Part shown: positions 51,618-63,209 of the stretch, one piece after another
Numbering within the stretch: the stretch's first letter is position 1
Layout of the letters: every line of letters begins with the position of its first letter
DNA from: Polydactylus sextarius
Taxonomy: Eukaryota; Chordata; Actinopteri; Polynemidae
NCBI GenBank assembly: GCA_016801845.1
Contig: CM028910.1
Coordinates: 18,816,629 to 18,880,628, forward strand
Length of the DNA stretch: 64,000 nt
Direction: 5' to 3'
Translations under genes and position numbers: made by a program
The notes under the pieces: generated by a model
What the model saw: only the letters and a program-made list of their open reading frames with translations
Told to the model about the DNA's origin: nothing
Databases searched by the model: none

Positions 51618-52194
51618 TAACATGAAACCATAACAAATAGTGTTGGACAAAATTGTGTAAGTGTGCCTTTGTGTGTAAATCCATGTGTCTATAGATCTGG
51701 ATGTAAAGGAAACTAAAGTTTTATTCAATTCATGTGGAAAAAGTGAAAAAGTACATGCCCTCCTCCGTGGTACTTTAAAGTACTCACAATAAGTACCCTT
51801 GTAAGTACCCTTAAATTTAATTTAGTGTACTCATATAAAGTAGTGTTTAGTGAAATGGTCTTTTTTCTCATTTTTCTAAATTATTGACCATTTCATTCAT
51901 TGAATGTTGAGTAATCAGTTGGGTAATCACATTGAAAGTAGATAATTTCACCATAATTTCATCATTATTTCACTAACTAGTTAATTTTCACAAACATAAT
52001 TTCACTAACTCATTTAACTAGCACTTAAAAAAATATTGTCTTTTGAGAACATGTTTAACTAGACACCTAACCAGGAATTTGTTTCACCTCAAAAAACTTG
52101 TTGAAAAGTTATTTGTTCTTTGTACAGGTCTTACAGTTTCTGGACAGTTAAATGACATCTTAATCAAACAAATGGGGTTTACAAAATGTGCCTG

Positions 52195-52305
52195 AGGTAA
52201 TATTCCTTATTACAGAAACCTAGGTTCAATTACGTCAGGTCTTCCACCACTCCCTTTCTATTCCTGTCTCCTTTCTCTGCTATCAGATAAAGACAAAAAA
52301 TAATT
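52195..52305 (+). mobile_element. SINE fragment between receptor genes 4 and 5
   Basis: A B-box-like AGGTTCAATTACG (about 52222) is followed by a CACTCCCTTTCTATTCCTGT tail ending in AGATAAAGACAAAAAA, the same body type as the copies at 49905 and 61880. The rest of 51328-52717 shows no gene. Confidence 0.5.
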
Positions 52306-52717
52306 CATTTAACATTTTTAAAAGCATACTTTGTCTCAATTTTATTTCAACTAAAAGTATATTTGAGTCAATATTCAAATAAGATCAATTTAAAACATAT
52401 TATCCACACATCTCAATTAAATCAGGAATATTTCTCTAATTGTATGAACAACAAGTAATATACACTTGAAGTTGACACAAAGTGCACTTGTAGTGTACAG
52501 CACTGGTAACAGCATTGAGCATAGAGTATACTTAAGTTCATGATGGTGATGGTAGTTTTATTTCTGCATTAGCATCCAACATTTTTTTGCTATTTTTTGC
52601 CAGTACAGTAACCAGTATACTGTGCTTTGACAGTATACTGAGAATAAAATGGAATATAATTAAGTTTACTTCACAACTTGGAAAGACTCATAAATCATCT
52701 TTAATTAAAACTATATT

Positions 52718-52870
52718 TCAACCGCACACATTTACGCTTCGCAAAACTTATTGTTTCTGTGGTTTTATCCTCACTGTTTTCGCTAAGCTCACTGGATGAA
52801 ATATTATATGATTACTATATTTGCTCAGTGTTGGAAAACTGCCACAATAAACACACTTACTTATAAATCC
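52718..52870 (+). promoter_or_regulatory. Conserved upstream block, receptor gene 5
   Basis: CACACATTTACG...GCAAAAC through TTTGCTCAGTGTTGGAAAAC and TGCCACAATAAACACAC, matching the blocks before genes 4 and 6. Confidence 0.55.
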
Positions 52871-53070
52871 CCCAAAAAACATGTAGTTTAAAGTTTAAAA
52901 GAATAATATAATTTTATTAACGTGCACGGGGTAAATGACAAAATGACCACAATCCTCGTTTGTTTTTTTTTTTTTTTTTTTTGTTTTTGCTTTTCTTTGA
53001 GCTTTAGGATGTTTTTTTTTTTCTGCTAACCGACAAAACATAAAAATGCAAATAACTGAGAGGGGGAAAA

Positions 53071-53078
53071 GCCAATCA
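53071..53078 (+). promoter_or_regulatory. CCAAT box upstream of receptor gene 5
   Basis: GCCAATCA followed by a CACTCCCTCCC stretch, equivalent to the layout before genes 3 and 4. Confidence 0.45.
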
Positions 53079-53149
53079 GAATCAAGACGCCACTCCCTCC
53101 CAACATAAAGTCTTTCAAGGTTTTTGCTCTGAAGTCAAAAACAAATACA

Positions 53150-56100
53150 ATGTTCGAACTCACACAGACAGGAAAGACTGCTGGGCTCCTCTTTATATGT
53201 GTTTCACTGCTTCACGGTAAGGATGAGAGAATTTTCTTAATCTATTTAATTAGCAAAATAATAATAAAAAATAAAAAAAGAAAATAAAAGCATAGTTACC
53301 ATACATCAATAACTAAAAGAAAAGCTGCTGGATAAAAAGCAAATGATGATATTATTTCTTTCATGTTTGGTTGGGTACTTATTGACGTATTTAGTTGCTT
53401 TGAATTTAAAATGGGTGTAGGAATTTAAAGGTTCATAGCATGCCAACCCCTTTAGATAAATATTCTTAGTATATATTGATACTCAGTATATTAAAAAATA
53501 TATCTTTTGTAAATATGTTTTCAGTACAATTCAAATAAAAACATGTGTTGAATTTATTCCTTCTTTTATTTTTGAATTCAGGTCATGTTGCAGCGTTAAA
53601 CTGCACCAGTCCAACTCCTGGATCCCTGATGAAGGCCCTGGAGAAGGAATTATTTCCTAAAAACTTATTACGACCTGTAAAAGATTTTTCAGATACACTA
53701 AATGTATCAATCAGTATTACTGTGGTGGGAATTTTGGGAGTGGTGAGTCAATAAGATACACGAAACATCCATTGGTACCAGTACATAGTGAAACTAAATA
53801 GATTGTAACTGAATTTTATTCATTTATATCATCCGTAGGAAGAAAAAGCCCAGTCCTTGAAAATATTCATATGGCAAGTTCTGGTAAGTTTCAAAAGCAT
53901 CTTTTAATCCAGAAATATATTTTATGTTATGTCTTTATTCTAAAGAGCTTCATTCTGAATTTTTTTAAAAAAGTAGTGAGATGTTAAATCGAACAGAAAT
54001 ATTTCTGTGCCCCTTTTTTTAAAAATTGGTTAAATGCCATGAGTTTGACTATATCACAATGCCTTATTATGAATTTAAATATTTAAATACGTAAAATGTA
54101 TTTTCATACAATCGATATTTCAGTATTCAAATACGAGTAAATAAATAACACTCTACTACTCTACTCTATCACACTACTACTTATTTTTCAGTGGCTTGTG
54201 GCAATGATTCAAGCTAAAAGGGTATTTTTAATGTTTATATCACCAGCCACTGTGTTTCAATGTGGGTTTAAAAAAAAGATTATTTTGTGGGATACAAAGA
54301 ACTAAAGTAATATTATCAACAAAATAGTTCTTATAATCATACATGACTTAGCCATAGCTCCTCATCTGCCAACAGTCAATATTGACAAAATCATTAAATT
54401 AACTGCTGTTGGTTTTAACTTTTCTTATCTAAACATGTGAACTACTAATGCTTTTGAGTGAGGATGTGTTTCCAAGGTGTTAGCTGTTTGTTTATTTCAA
54501 CTGGGTAAAAAAACCCAGAAATTCCAGTTTAACTTCAGATGAACAAGCTATTTGATACACTGAGCTCAACACACTGCAGCATATTTATTTTTTTTTTTGG
54601 TTTGTTGTGACGTGGGTATTGTCTTATCTTTCATTTCAAAAAGGTTGTCACTGCCTAAGTTGTACATCATGGTGATAATGTCGTGTTTAATGCAGGAGTG
54701 GAAAATAGACGGACTGAGCTGGGATGAGAAAGAATGTGGAACTAAAAGAGTCTCTATACCTCGTGAAAAACTCTGGGTCCCTGACATCCACATTACAGAG
54801 TTGTGAGTGTAAAGGACGTTTATTAGCCTGTGTTAACCTGTTCAACCGCTTCTTTTGTGTCTGCTTCTGTTGTGTCTGCTTCTGTTGACCAAATTCCCAC
54901 CATTTTGGAAATACTGCAAACAGCAAACACAAAAACAGCACTCAATTACATATTACATATTTAAACATCAATATGAACCCTATCCTTTTCAAGTATGTAT
55001 GTGCATTTCAAAAGTATTTCTGTATTGTTTTCCAGCATGGATGAGGACAAATCTCCCAAAACACCCTACGTCTACTTGTACAATACAGGTGAAGTTTTTG
55101 ACGATCGGCCAGTCCGAGTGGTCAGCTTCTGTCGGTTAGATATATACACGTTCCCCTTCGATATCCAAAACTGTACTCTGACAGTTGCACCATATCTACA
55201 CTTTGGTAAGTCTACCTTGAAAACAAAAACAACGTAATATTAGATCTCAGATCGACAAGACCACCTCTCAGTTTCATTATAATTACAGCAGGTTTCTATT
55301 TAAGACAAGACTGAAAACTGTCACAATTCAGTGCGACAGAGTTCAGTCACTATTTGGTATTATACATGTGTCTAAATGAAAACGGGATACTTAACTTAAA
55401 TAGCAAATTAAATTTCAGTTGAATTAAATAACTGATGAATGAATTATGGAAAAAAAATGTAAATATTGTTGGCAGCTAATACGATCTGCTTTTTTTTTTT
55501 TTTTCTTGAATTCTATTCCAGCTGAAGACATAAGACTAAATGAAGGAAGCACAGCTCAAGCAATTCTGACAGAGTCCAGAAATGTGCTGCAGACCAAAGG
55601 AGAGTGGGAGCTTGCAGATATCAAACTAGATAGATCTTCCCATGCGACAAACGAGGGACTCTACTCCGACATTAGATTCTATGTAGGCACTTTAAACTAT
55701 TTTATTCTAGTCTGGATTCTGTAATAACAGCAATGAATATCAGTATTTATGTTAATGGTTAACATCACTTTAAAATCACCTATAATATCTCCAAGAAACT
55801 GGAAACTGAACTTTTGAACCATTGGAGATGTTATCAACGGTACTTTGTAGAAACATTCGACAATTTAATAGGAAAAGAATATTAATTCTGGGTTAGGCAT
55901 CCATTTGCTCTAAAAAAGCTTTAGTTCATGGAGCCCATCTGGTGACATTTGAGAAAAATGAAGCATTACATGGCCACAAGATAATTAAGTCGAGGCCAGA
56001 GGATAATAACCAATGCCCATACATCTTCTTTTCCAAAAAACTGAGGGTTCTGTATCAGATCTATGTAGCATGATGTTGTTTCATTTAGACATTTATGGTG

Positions 56101-58978
56101 TGAAATTCCCATCTTATCTTAAAGATGCAAATCTGATGACTGGTGAGAACTGCTCATGTTAATTGGTTGACTTGTCATGGTGCATTATTATGCTGCAGAT
56201 AGCCACTAGCAATGTATTGTAACATTGTGGCCACAGAGAAATACTTATGGTCAGTGATGACGCACAAAAGCTGTGCCACCATTGTAAGGAGTAGTTATCT
56301 GAGTTTTTCTGCAACTGGTCAGGTCATTCACCTCTGACTCCTCTCTCAGCAACAAGGTATTTCGGTCAACAGAGAAACATTTTGAATAAACTGTAAAGAT
56401 TGTTGTGGGATAATCCCAGTAGATCAGCAGTTCAAAACCAAAATCATGCTACGCTCAAAGACGCTGATGCCACATTTTCTCCATTCTGATGATGTGATTG
56501 GAAAGATTGGAAAGATACAGAAATAGATATTTCCCTATTTCCCTCTCCATTTTCAATAATATCCTCATTCACACCAGATTTTTTCCAAAAGTATTCATTT
56601 ACAAAATCATAGTGAATCATGAGTGCATTTTGGGGTACAACATGTAATAAACCACTTGGTGTCATCTACTATTTAAAAGTCAGGTACTTATACAGCTTGT
56701 TTGATTGCTACTGTGGAGGCAGATTCTGGCTAACCACTGATGATTATATCCTTAGTTATTAAACTTTTTAATTTCTGTCTCATCCCAAGATCGTTTTGAG
56801 ACGGAGGCCAATTCTCTATGTGGTGAATCTGCTGATCCCCAGCTGCTTCCTCAGCACATTGGACCTCTTCAGTTTCCTGCTGCCTTTCCAGAGTGTGGAC
56901 CGATCTGCCTTCAAAATGACCCTCATCTTGGGCTACACAGTTTTCTTGCTCATGATGAACGATTTGCTGCCTGTCACTGGAAATGCAACACCTATTATGA
57001 GTGAGTGACACATCTAATATAAGTAAATTTAAAATTAGCTAAAATATACTGAAGCCACTGTTGGCAAATTGATGCATTGTTCAATGTAAAGCTCCTTCTT
57101 CTCCTGCTCTGCCTGCTAAATTGTAGCTGGTGAGGGTCTTCCCAAAACTGTTGTACAGTTTTGAATTTGCTGTCTTCATCAATTATTTTTCTAAATGAAA
57201 AAATGTCTTCGGTGTTTCTTTTTTTGTTTGTTTGTTCACTGTAGATGTGTTATTCTCAGTCAGTCTTGCTATGATGGTGGCCAGTCTGTTGGAGACAGTG
57301 TTCATCGTTAACATCCAGCTGAGCGCCACACATTATGGCAGGGTGCCTCGCTGGTTCAGAGTCTTCATGTTACAGTATGTAGCTGTTCTCGTTTGTCTCC
57401 CTCCAAAAAAAAAGAGCAACCGTGTCACAGTCTCCCTTCACCCAAATGCTGCAGGTAAAGTCAAATTATTATCATTTATATCTTTACTGCCATTGTTTTT
57501 AATATTTCTGTTACCCCTAATGATGCTGCAACTTATTGAGCAGATACATTAGTCAAGTTGTTCCAACAACTGCCAATTTCACTTCCTGTGGAAAGCTACC
57601 TATAGTTACAACAAGGAGCCAGTCTGCATATTGTGCATATCAAACACATTTTTTGTAATTATTTTAATTACTGTAATGTATGGCCATTGTTGCATATCTA
57701 ATGCCACATTTACATGTAGCTGGGTATTTACAGAAATGGATATTTCCCTATTTCCCTCTTCATTTTCAATAATATCCTCATTCACACCAGATTGTTTTCC
57801 AAAAGTTCTTTTCCAGAAGCCTAAAGCCATGTTAGCTAATTAGAATCCATGTCCAAATCTCACGCACCTGACACTGACGGTTTTAACTTAAAACTACACA
57901 AAACTCTGTTTTCCTCAGTTTACATGCAGTCATGAAAACAGAGATTTCCCAAATCCAAAGGCAAAAACACATGGATATACCATTGTTTTTCCACAATACT
58001 GGCTATGTGTAAACAGGGCATAAGGCACTATCTTGTGCTTTGTTCCACTCAGAAGTCGGAATTTCTGAGTTCTGAGTTGGAAGTTTCAACTGGCAGGCCC
58101 CTCAAGGTCGGATTTCCGACTTGGAAAGTCAGAGAATCCTCACCACCCTGGAGCTGACAATCAAAGATGGCTGCCCCAAGTGTAAACAAAGTAGAAGCTC
58201 CTGTAATATTCCATTTATTAGCCCTTTGTAGCACTAAATCAGTCGTGCACATAGTATTGTTTGACGTATATATATGGAAATGCAGCTATAGTGTAACTCA
58301 CATTTTTCATGTGGTATATGCAAACCACAACACAGACCATGCTAACATACTAACAATAGTCTGGTAGATCAGTGCCCGTTAACTGATTTCTCTGAGTTTG
58401 TTACTAGAACACTTATAACTCTGTGACACCTGTGACGTCACTCCCAGCTTCGACGTCCAATTTCCAAGGAAAATGGAACACAGCATTAAAGTTCTCTTAA
58501 AAACTAATTCAGTAATAAAAGACAGCTGATGACTGGTTTTAATGTTAATTAAACACTAACTAGCTACACCTGATAAAAACGTAATGACAACTTTCAACTC
58601 ACTTTCTTGACAACAAAATCCATGTTTCATGATATGAAAAATGTATTTTTAAGCATCTTTTGCTTTTTTTTTGTTTTTGTTTTTTTTACATATCCAGCAA
58701 CGAACACCAGCATCATTTCACAAAAAGATTTTCTGAGCTTCCATGGTGACATATCTTCAGACCAGACCCTGGATGAACTGAGGAAACTGAGCAGGGATCT
58801 CATGGCCATACGCCTTCACATAGACAAATACTTCACGGGGACCAAATTCTCAGAGGAGTGGGAAATGATTGCGCTGGTCATTGACCGTCTTTTGTTTGGT
58901 ATATATATTCTCTTCATGACAGTCAGCTTTATAACTTTTGTATCGATTTGGATCTGGAATAAGTCATATGTACACTGA
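53150..58978 (+). CDS. 5-HT3-like Cys-loop receptor subunit, gene 5 (relocated start codon)
   Basis: Nine exons: 53150-53216, 53582-53742, 53839-53883, 54696-54802, 55036-55205, 55522-55682, 56790-57000, 57245-57454, 58698-58978; 470 aa. Genes 3, 4 and 6 start at the ATG right after CACACAGACAGG. Here about 11 bases are missing at that point, so the ATG is gone; an ATG 23 bases upstream is in frame with the signal peptide (MFELTQTGKTAGLLFICVSL). The body is complete: NCT, Cys-loop (FCRLDIYTFPFDIQNC), M2 from VDRSAFKMTLILGYTVF, M3, M4. Loop A is TEF, and loop B is the most changed (TVAPYLHF: Tyr for Trp, Pro for Ser). MA-helix positions are T/E/M. Introns 6 and 8 are enlarged by repeats. The intact frame argues for a working gene. 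Confidence 0.86.
56515..56600. repeat. Dispersed repeat copy 1 (pair with 57733-57810)
   Basis: TATTTCCCTATTTCCCTC...CAATAATATCCTCATTCACA recurs almost unchanged at 57738-57790, in intron 6 and intron 8 of gene 5, in the same orientation. It looks like two copies of one interspersed element; bases 57830-57960 continue the second copy. Confidence 0.7.
57733..57810. repeat. Dispersed repeat copy 2 (pair with 56515-56600)
   Basis: See partner at 56515; the downstream part (AAAACAGAGATTTCCCAAA at about 57935) resembles a fish DNA-transposon remnant. Confidence 0.65.
58036..58485. mobile_element. TIR-bearing non-autonomous element in intron 8 of gene 5
   Basis: Ends TGCTTTGTTCCA (58036-58047) and TGGAACACAGCA (58474-58485) are inverted repeats matching at 11 of 12 bases. 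Inner sequence is rich in short AAGTCGGAATTTC / CCGACTTGG motifs. It has no transposase frame, and superfamily is not assigned. Confidence 0.45.
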
Positions 58979-59659
58979 CGTGGCAGGAGATTAAATCACA
59001 CCGCCAACAGATAAAAAAAAAAATTTGACTTGATGCAGGAGAAACAAAATGTAATGCAGAAATCAGCTGCATGCTGTGCTGTTTAGAGTGTGTTGTATTT
59101 TGAGGATAAGAAGGATACGAAATATCCAGCATTAAAGACTGTAATGGTCCAACAACAACACAGATCACAACACTGAGATAATAGAATATAGAATACAGAA
59201 TATAGCATATTGTTACTCCAACAGTTGTAAGCGCTGAAAAAGAATATGAGTGACAGGTTACTAGAGATGTGGAACAGATTCTGTATTTCCTGTGAGTGTT
59301 TATAGTCTATGTTATTTGTTTTAGTATTGTGGGTTCCCCCATCCGCAGAACATTAAGGGAAAAAAAAACCCATCTCACAAAAACAAGCATATGCACATGT
59401 TGATTGACAGAGGTAGGTATTTGGTCCGTCAGACATATCCAGCATAAGTCTGTCTTAGCAGAGTATCAGTATCTCAAGTGTACTTTTTTATATCAAATTG
59501 CTCTTACTATTTATTTACTTTTCTCTTCAATCTCATCTGAATAATAAATGCTAGTAATGTTGTTTATGCTGATATGATAATGTAGCCATCTATCAGTTTA
59601 GTATAATATAATTTCTATCAAATCATTGTTTTACTTAAAACTTTACTTTTAACACAAAC

Positions 59660-59665
59660 AATAAA
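59660..59665 (+). terminator. Poly(A) signal candidate, receptor gene 5
   Basis: AATAAA followed by GTGTGTTGG, a plausible GU-rich downstream element, about 680 bp past the stop. Confidence 0.45.
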
Positions 59666-61230
59666 GTGTGTTGGAAAACTTGTTCATTTTTGATTCATAT
59701 TTTAAATACTTCACTTGCAACCAGACGTAGTTGTGTTTGAAGGCGGTTTTTGGGACATTTTGTACAAGCATTCACTTGGATTTGAAAATGAACTAAATAG
59801 ATTTTGTTGATCGAACGTCAAGGTCCCTGTAACTTCACAAAATCTGTGTTAAGCCTGGTGAACACACTATCTTAGGAATACCTTGAGGTAATGTTTTCAT
59901 AAACATTCACATACTGTGCATCTCAGTTTGAATACTTCAATACTTACACATACTATTTTGAGTGCATAAATGCATTCACACCGACAAGTATGAGAAAATG
60001 CGTTGAGTGCAAACGTTGAGTGTAGAACAGTGGACGCTTCTCACCCTCAATGGGCATCATTTTGGCTAAATAGCGGAAGGAGAGGGATAACGGTGGAGGC
60101 GTAATCTCCTCCTCATATTAAACATGGGGCCCACAAAAGCAAACAGCAGCACTAGTGAGGCCTTCATTATTGATTATAATTGAAAGCAAGCCAGCTGATA
60201 TCCTATCAGGCGAAAATTGCAGTCAAAAACAGCAGTTAATGTTCTGTCCAGTGGCAATTTACCATTAAAAAGGAGAAGAAGAAGAAGACTTTGTGATCAC
60301 TATTTCTCACTCACTCACTACGTAAGTAAGTACATAGTGTGCACAGATACTACCTGGAAGTGCGCTAATGGACAGTGAGTTGAGACCAATAGATTCAAAG
60401 ATTAACCATTTAGATTTAGGAGGTCATAGTCAAAGGTCACTGTTATGCCATAATTTTATGAAACAATTAACTTTGATCAGTGTGGCTGCAGGAGTCATTC
60501 TACTGCAAGGTGATAATTCCAGTTCTGTTATCATGCTTTGGGTCATACCTGTGTGGAGGATAAAGTGTGGTTTTACTTACATAAAAATGAATACGCTGCT
60601 TTTATCATTATTTTATTGTTTGATATATTTGACATTAAACATCTATGCGCTTCCTCGTCTTGGGCCATTGTCACATTGTGTCTTCTCAGACAGATTATCA
60701 TGTGTCTTCAGGATTGTTCTTTGAAGTATGAAGCAAATATGTCTGCTTTTGTAAGAAAACATTTACTTAAGAGTAGTAAAACAAGCTGTGTCAAAGTCAT
60801 CAGTCTGACAGATGAACCATCTGCTGGTGGATAAAAAAGTAAAGAGGCTCTAAAGATTTATCTACTTCATGTGTAAAAAAAAAAAAAATGGTGAGCATTT
60901 TAGTAAAGCATCACTGTCAGCACAGTTCACACACCACTGTGTGTCAGACTATCACCACAGACCAGTCAGGATGAAAAATGCAAGTAACAGTAACAAGTAA
61001 AAACAAGTATTCAACTTAAACTTCTCAGCTACACAGATGTGGTCACAAAACCTCCAATGTCTACCTATATACCCATACATCATCAGCATATAAGTGTATG
61101 TCTATATTAATATCTGATCATATTCAGATGCATCACTCTAAAAAAGCTAAATTAACTGCATTGATATAAACTACTGAGAATTTCAACACTATGTTTCAAC
61201 ATGTCACAGCATTATCAACACTGTTTTAAC
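59666..61230. other. Intergenic between receptor genes 5 and 6
   Basis: No coding exon seen. The stretch about 59925-60370 (ACACATACTATTTTGAGTGC at one end, ACTACGTAAGTAAGTACATA near the other) has the look of an old interspersed element but no clear termini. The open frames at 60368-60834 lack family features. Confidence 0.4.
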
Positions 61231-61390
61231 CTTCATACGTTCAAATTCTGCAAAACAACTTGTATGACTTTAAGTTGACCCTCCCGTGTCACATTTGACA
61301 GAAATGTGAGCTCTAAGCTCATTATATGTTGAGGTGCGTGCTTAAAATATTTGCTCAGGGTAGGCAAACTGACAAAAATAAACACAGGTA
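61231..61390 (+). promoter_or_regulatory. Conserved upstream block, receptor gene 6
   Basis: TTCTGCAAAACAACTTGTAT through TTTGCTCAGGGTAGGCAAAC and TGACAAAAATAAACACAG, matching the blocks before genes 4 and 5 but only about 65 bp from the ATG, since the poly(T)/CCAAT interval present in genes 4 and 5 is missing. Confidence 0.55.
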
Positions 61391-61455
61391 TATCATGTAT
61401 GACATGTAGAGCATTTAAATAGACTTGTAAAAATGTTAGCGTTCACACAGACAGG

Positions 61456-63209
61456 ATGACAGCAGTGAAGACAGTCGGGCTCATTTTCATCTGTTTTTCA
61501 CTGCTTCACGGTAAGAAAGGACGTTTTACTGATGTGTGATGTTTTACTCAATTGGTAAAACAACAAAATGAAGATGATCAGACGAGAGCTGGAGGGTTTA
61601 GTCACACGATAATGATTTACTTTCACTTTTAAAATTATTTGTAAAAATAAAAAAGCAGGTTAAGATGAGAATATATAAATGATAATCATAACATGGTGGT
61701 GGTTTCTTTAATTTGAAACATACTTTTCTGTGACTGGTTATTTACAAGAGTTTTACGGTACAACTGTCGTGAGATGCTGTTTGTGAAAAATGACAGTAAA
61801 GCTTTTATTGTTACATTTTAAGAATTTAAATAACAAGATACCCAAACAAACTGCACCATATCGGCATATAAACGCCATTGCAGCTGCTTTTCGGTTTGAA
61901 TCCCGACCGAGTTGAGCTTTTCTGTGTGTTTCTACCCCACTCTGCTCCCTGTTTCCTGTCTCTCTACACTGTTTTTATCATTACAGGCAAAAAAAAAAAA
62001 AGGAAGATCTGCAACGCATTTGAGAAAATAATAAAATGAAAAATAGATAGGAATTTACATGCATTATGCGATTAATAACGATTTCTTCTCTTTTTGAACT
62101 CAGGTTTTGGTGCAGCATTGAACTGCAGCAGCCAGACTCCTGAATCCCTGACAGACGCTCTGGAGAAAGAATTACTTCCTAAAAGACTTCGGCGACCTGT
62201 AAAAAAGTTTTCAGACCCACTTAATGTAACCATCTATATCACCGTACTTGGAATGCGAGTGGTGAGTTCGTGAGTTACACAAACATCAAATCATAACTTT
62301 TTCAAGCTTTAGATTTTAAACTAAGCATACTGTAATTGTACTTTATCCATCTTTAGTAATCATAGATATGTCTCATTCACAGGATGAAAAAGCACAATCG
62401 ATGACAACATTATTATGGCAAGGCACAGTAAGTTTAAAGTAATTTACAAATAAGTCTTAAAACTGTTTAAAACTACAGTTCATTCTGCAAGTGAAAAACT
62501 GATGAATTACAAAATCGTTCGAAAACGAATGGTCAATTCAAACTGAGAGAAAGCTGTACCACATGACGTGATGGTGTGATGGTTATATGGCACATGTCCA
62601 GCCACAACAGCTAATTATCTGCCAAACCATGATAAATAACTTTATTTTGGGGGCCAAAGCCACAAAACATTCACAGGTGACCTTTTGCATCCTGAAATAA
62701 CTGCCAAGAAGTGCTTCTAATTCGACTGTAGATGGTTTTCTGTTTACTGATTTAAGGCGTCCACCATGTTGGTGGCTACACTGGCTGCACAATCTACCAC
62801 CGCTAATAAACCCAAGACAAAGACGTCTGGTGTGGAGCTCGAGAGCCCCACAGGGTCTATTCCTCACACCAGATGCTCTGACACGTTCCCTTGTGCAGTA
62901 ACTTGTCTTGGCTTAACCAAAATACTCCGAGTCTGGATAAAATATTCAGGAAAGAATCAGTCAGGAGAGGAATTAGTACTTCTCTTTTCGGGATTTGTTT
63001 ACAGTAAGAACATCACTTGACATATCATTTAAATGTGACTGAGTTCAAAAGATTCAGTTTTGAAAACTATACATCACATTGGTATTGTTATTTTAAACGT
63101 AGGAGTGGAAGATAGAAGGACTGAACTGGGATAAGGAGGATTGTGGAACTGACAGAACCTCTGTCTTTCTTGAAAGTCTTTGGGTTCCTGACATCCACAT
63201 CACAGAGAT
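61456..63209 (+). CDS. 5-HT3-like Cys-loop receptor subunit, gene 6 (partial, runs off window)
   Basis: Exons 61456-61510, 62104-62261, 62383-62427 and 63103-63209 are seen; exon 5 onward must lie past 64000. The signal peptide is MTAVKTVGLIFICFSLLHG behind the shared leader CACACAGACAGG. It has NCS, RRPVKKFSDPLNVTIYIT, DEKAQSMTTLLWQ and EWKIEGLNWDKEDCG...PDIHITE. Two oddities: the second exon is one codon shorter than in genes 3-5, turning GILGV into GMRV, and the codon split across intron 4 starts AT, not TT, so loop A Phe becomes Ile or Met. Exon 4 is clearly more diverged than in genes 3-5. Without the rest it cannot be called functional or decaying; all visible exons are open and correctly spliced. 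Confidence 0.8.
61880..62001 (+). mobile_element. SINE fragment in intron 1 of receptor gene 6
   Basis: GGTTTGAATCCCGACCGAG (B-box) at about 61893 is followed by a CACTCTGCTCCCTGTTTCCT tail and an oligo(A) end at about 61988-62000, the same family type as the copies at 49905 and 52195. Confidence 0.6.

Noticed and set aside
56730..57011. 93-codon minus-strand open frame
   Set aside because: It is antisense to the M1-M2 exon of receptor gene 5, with no independent support.
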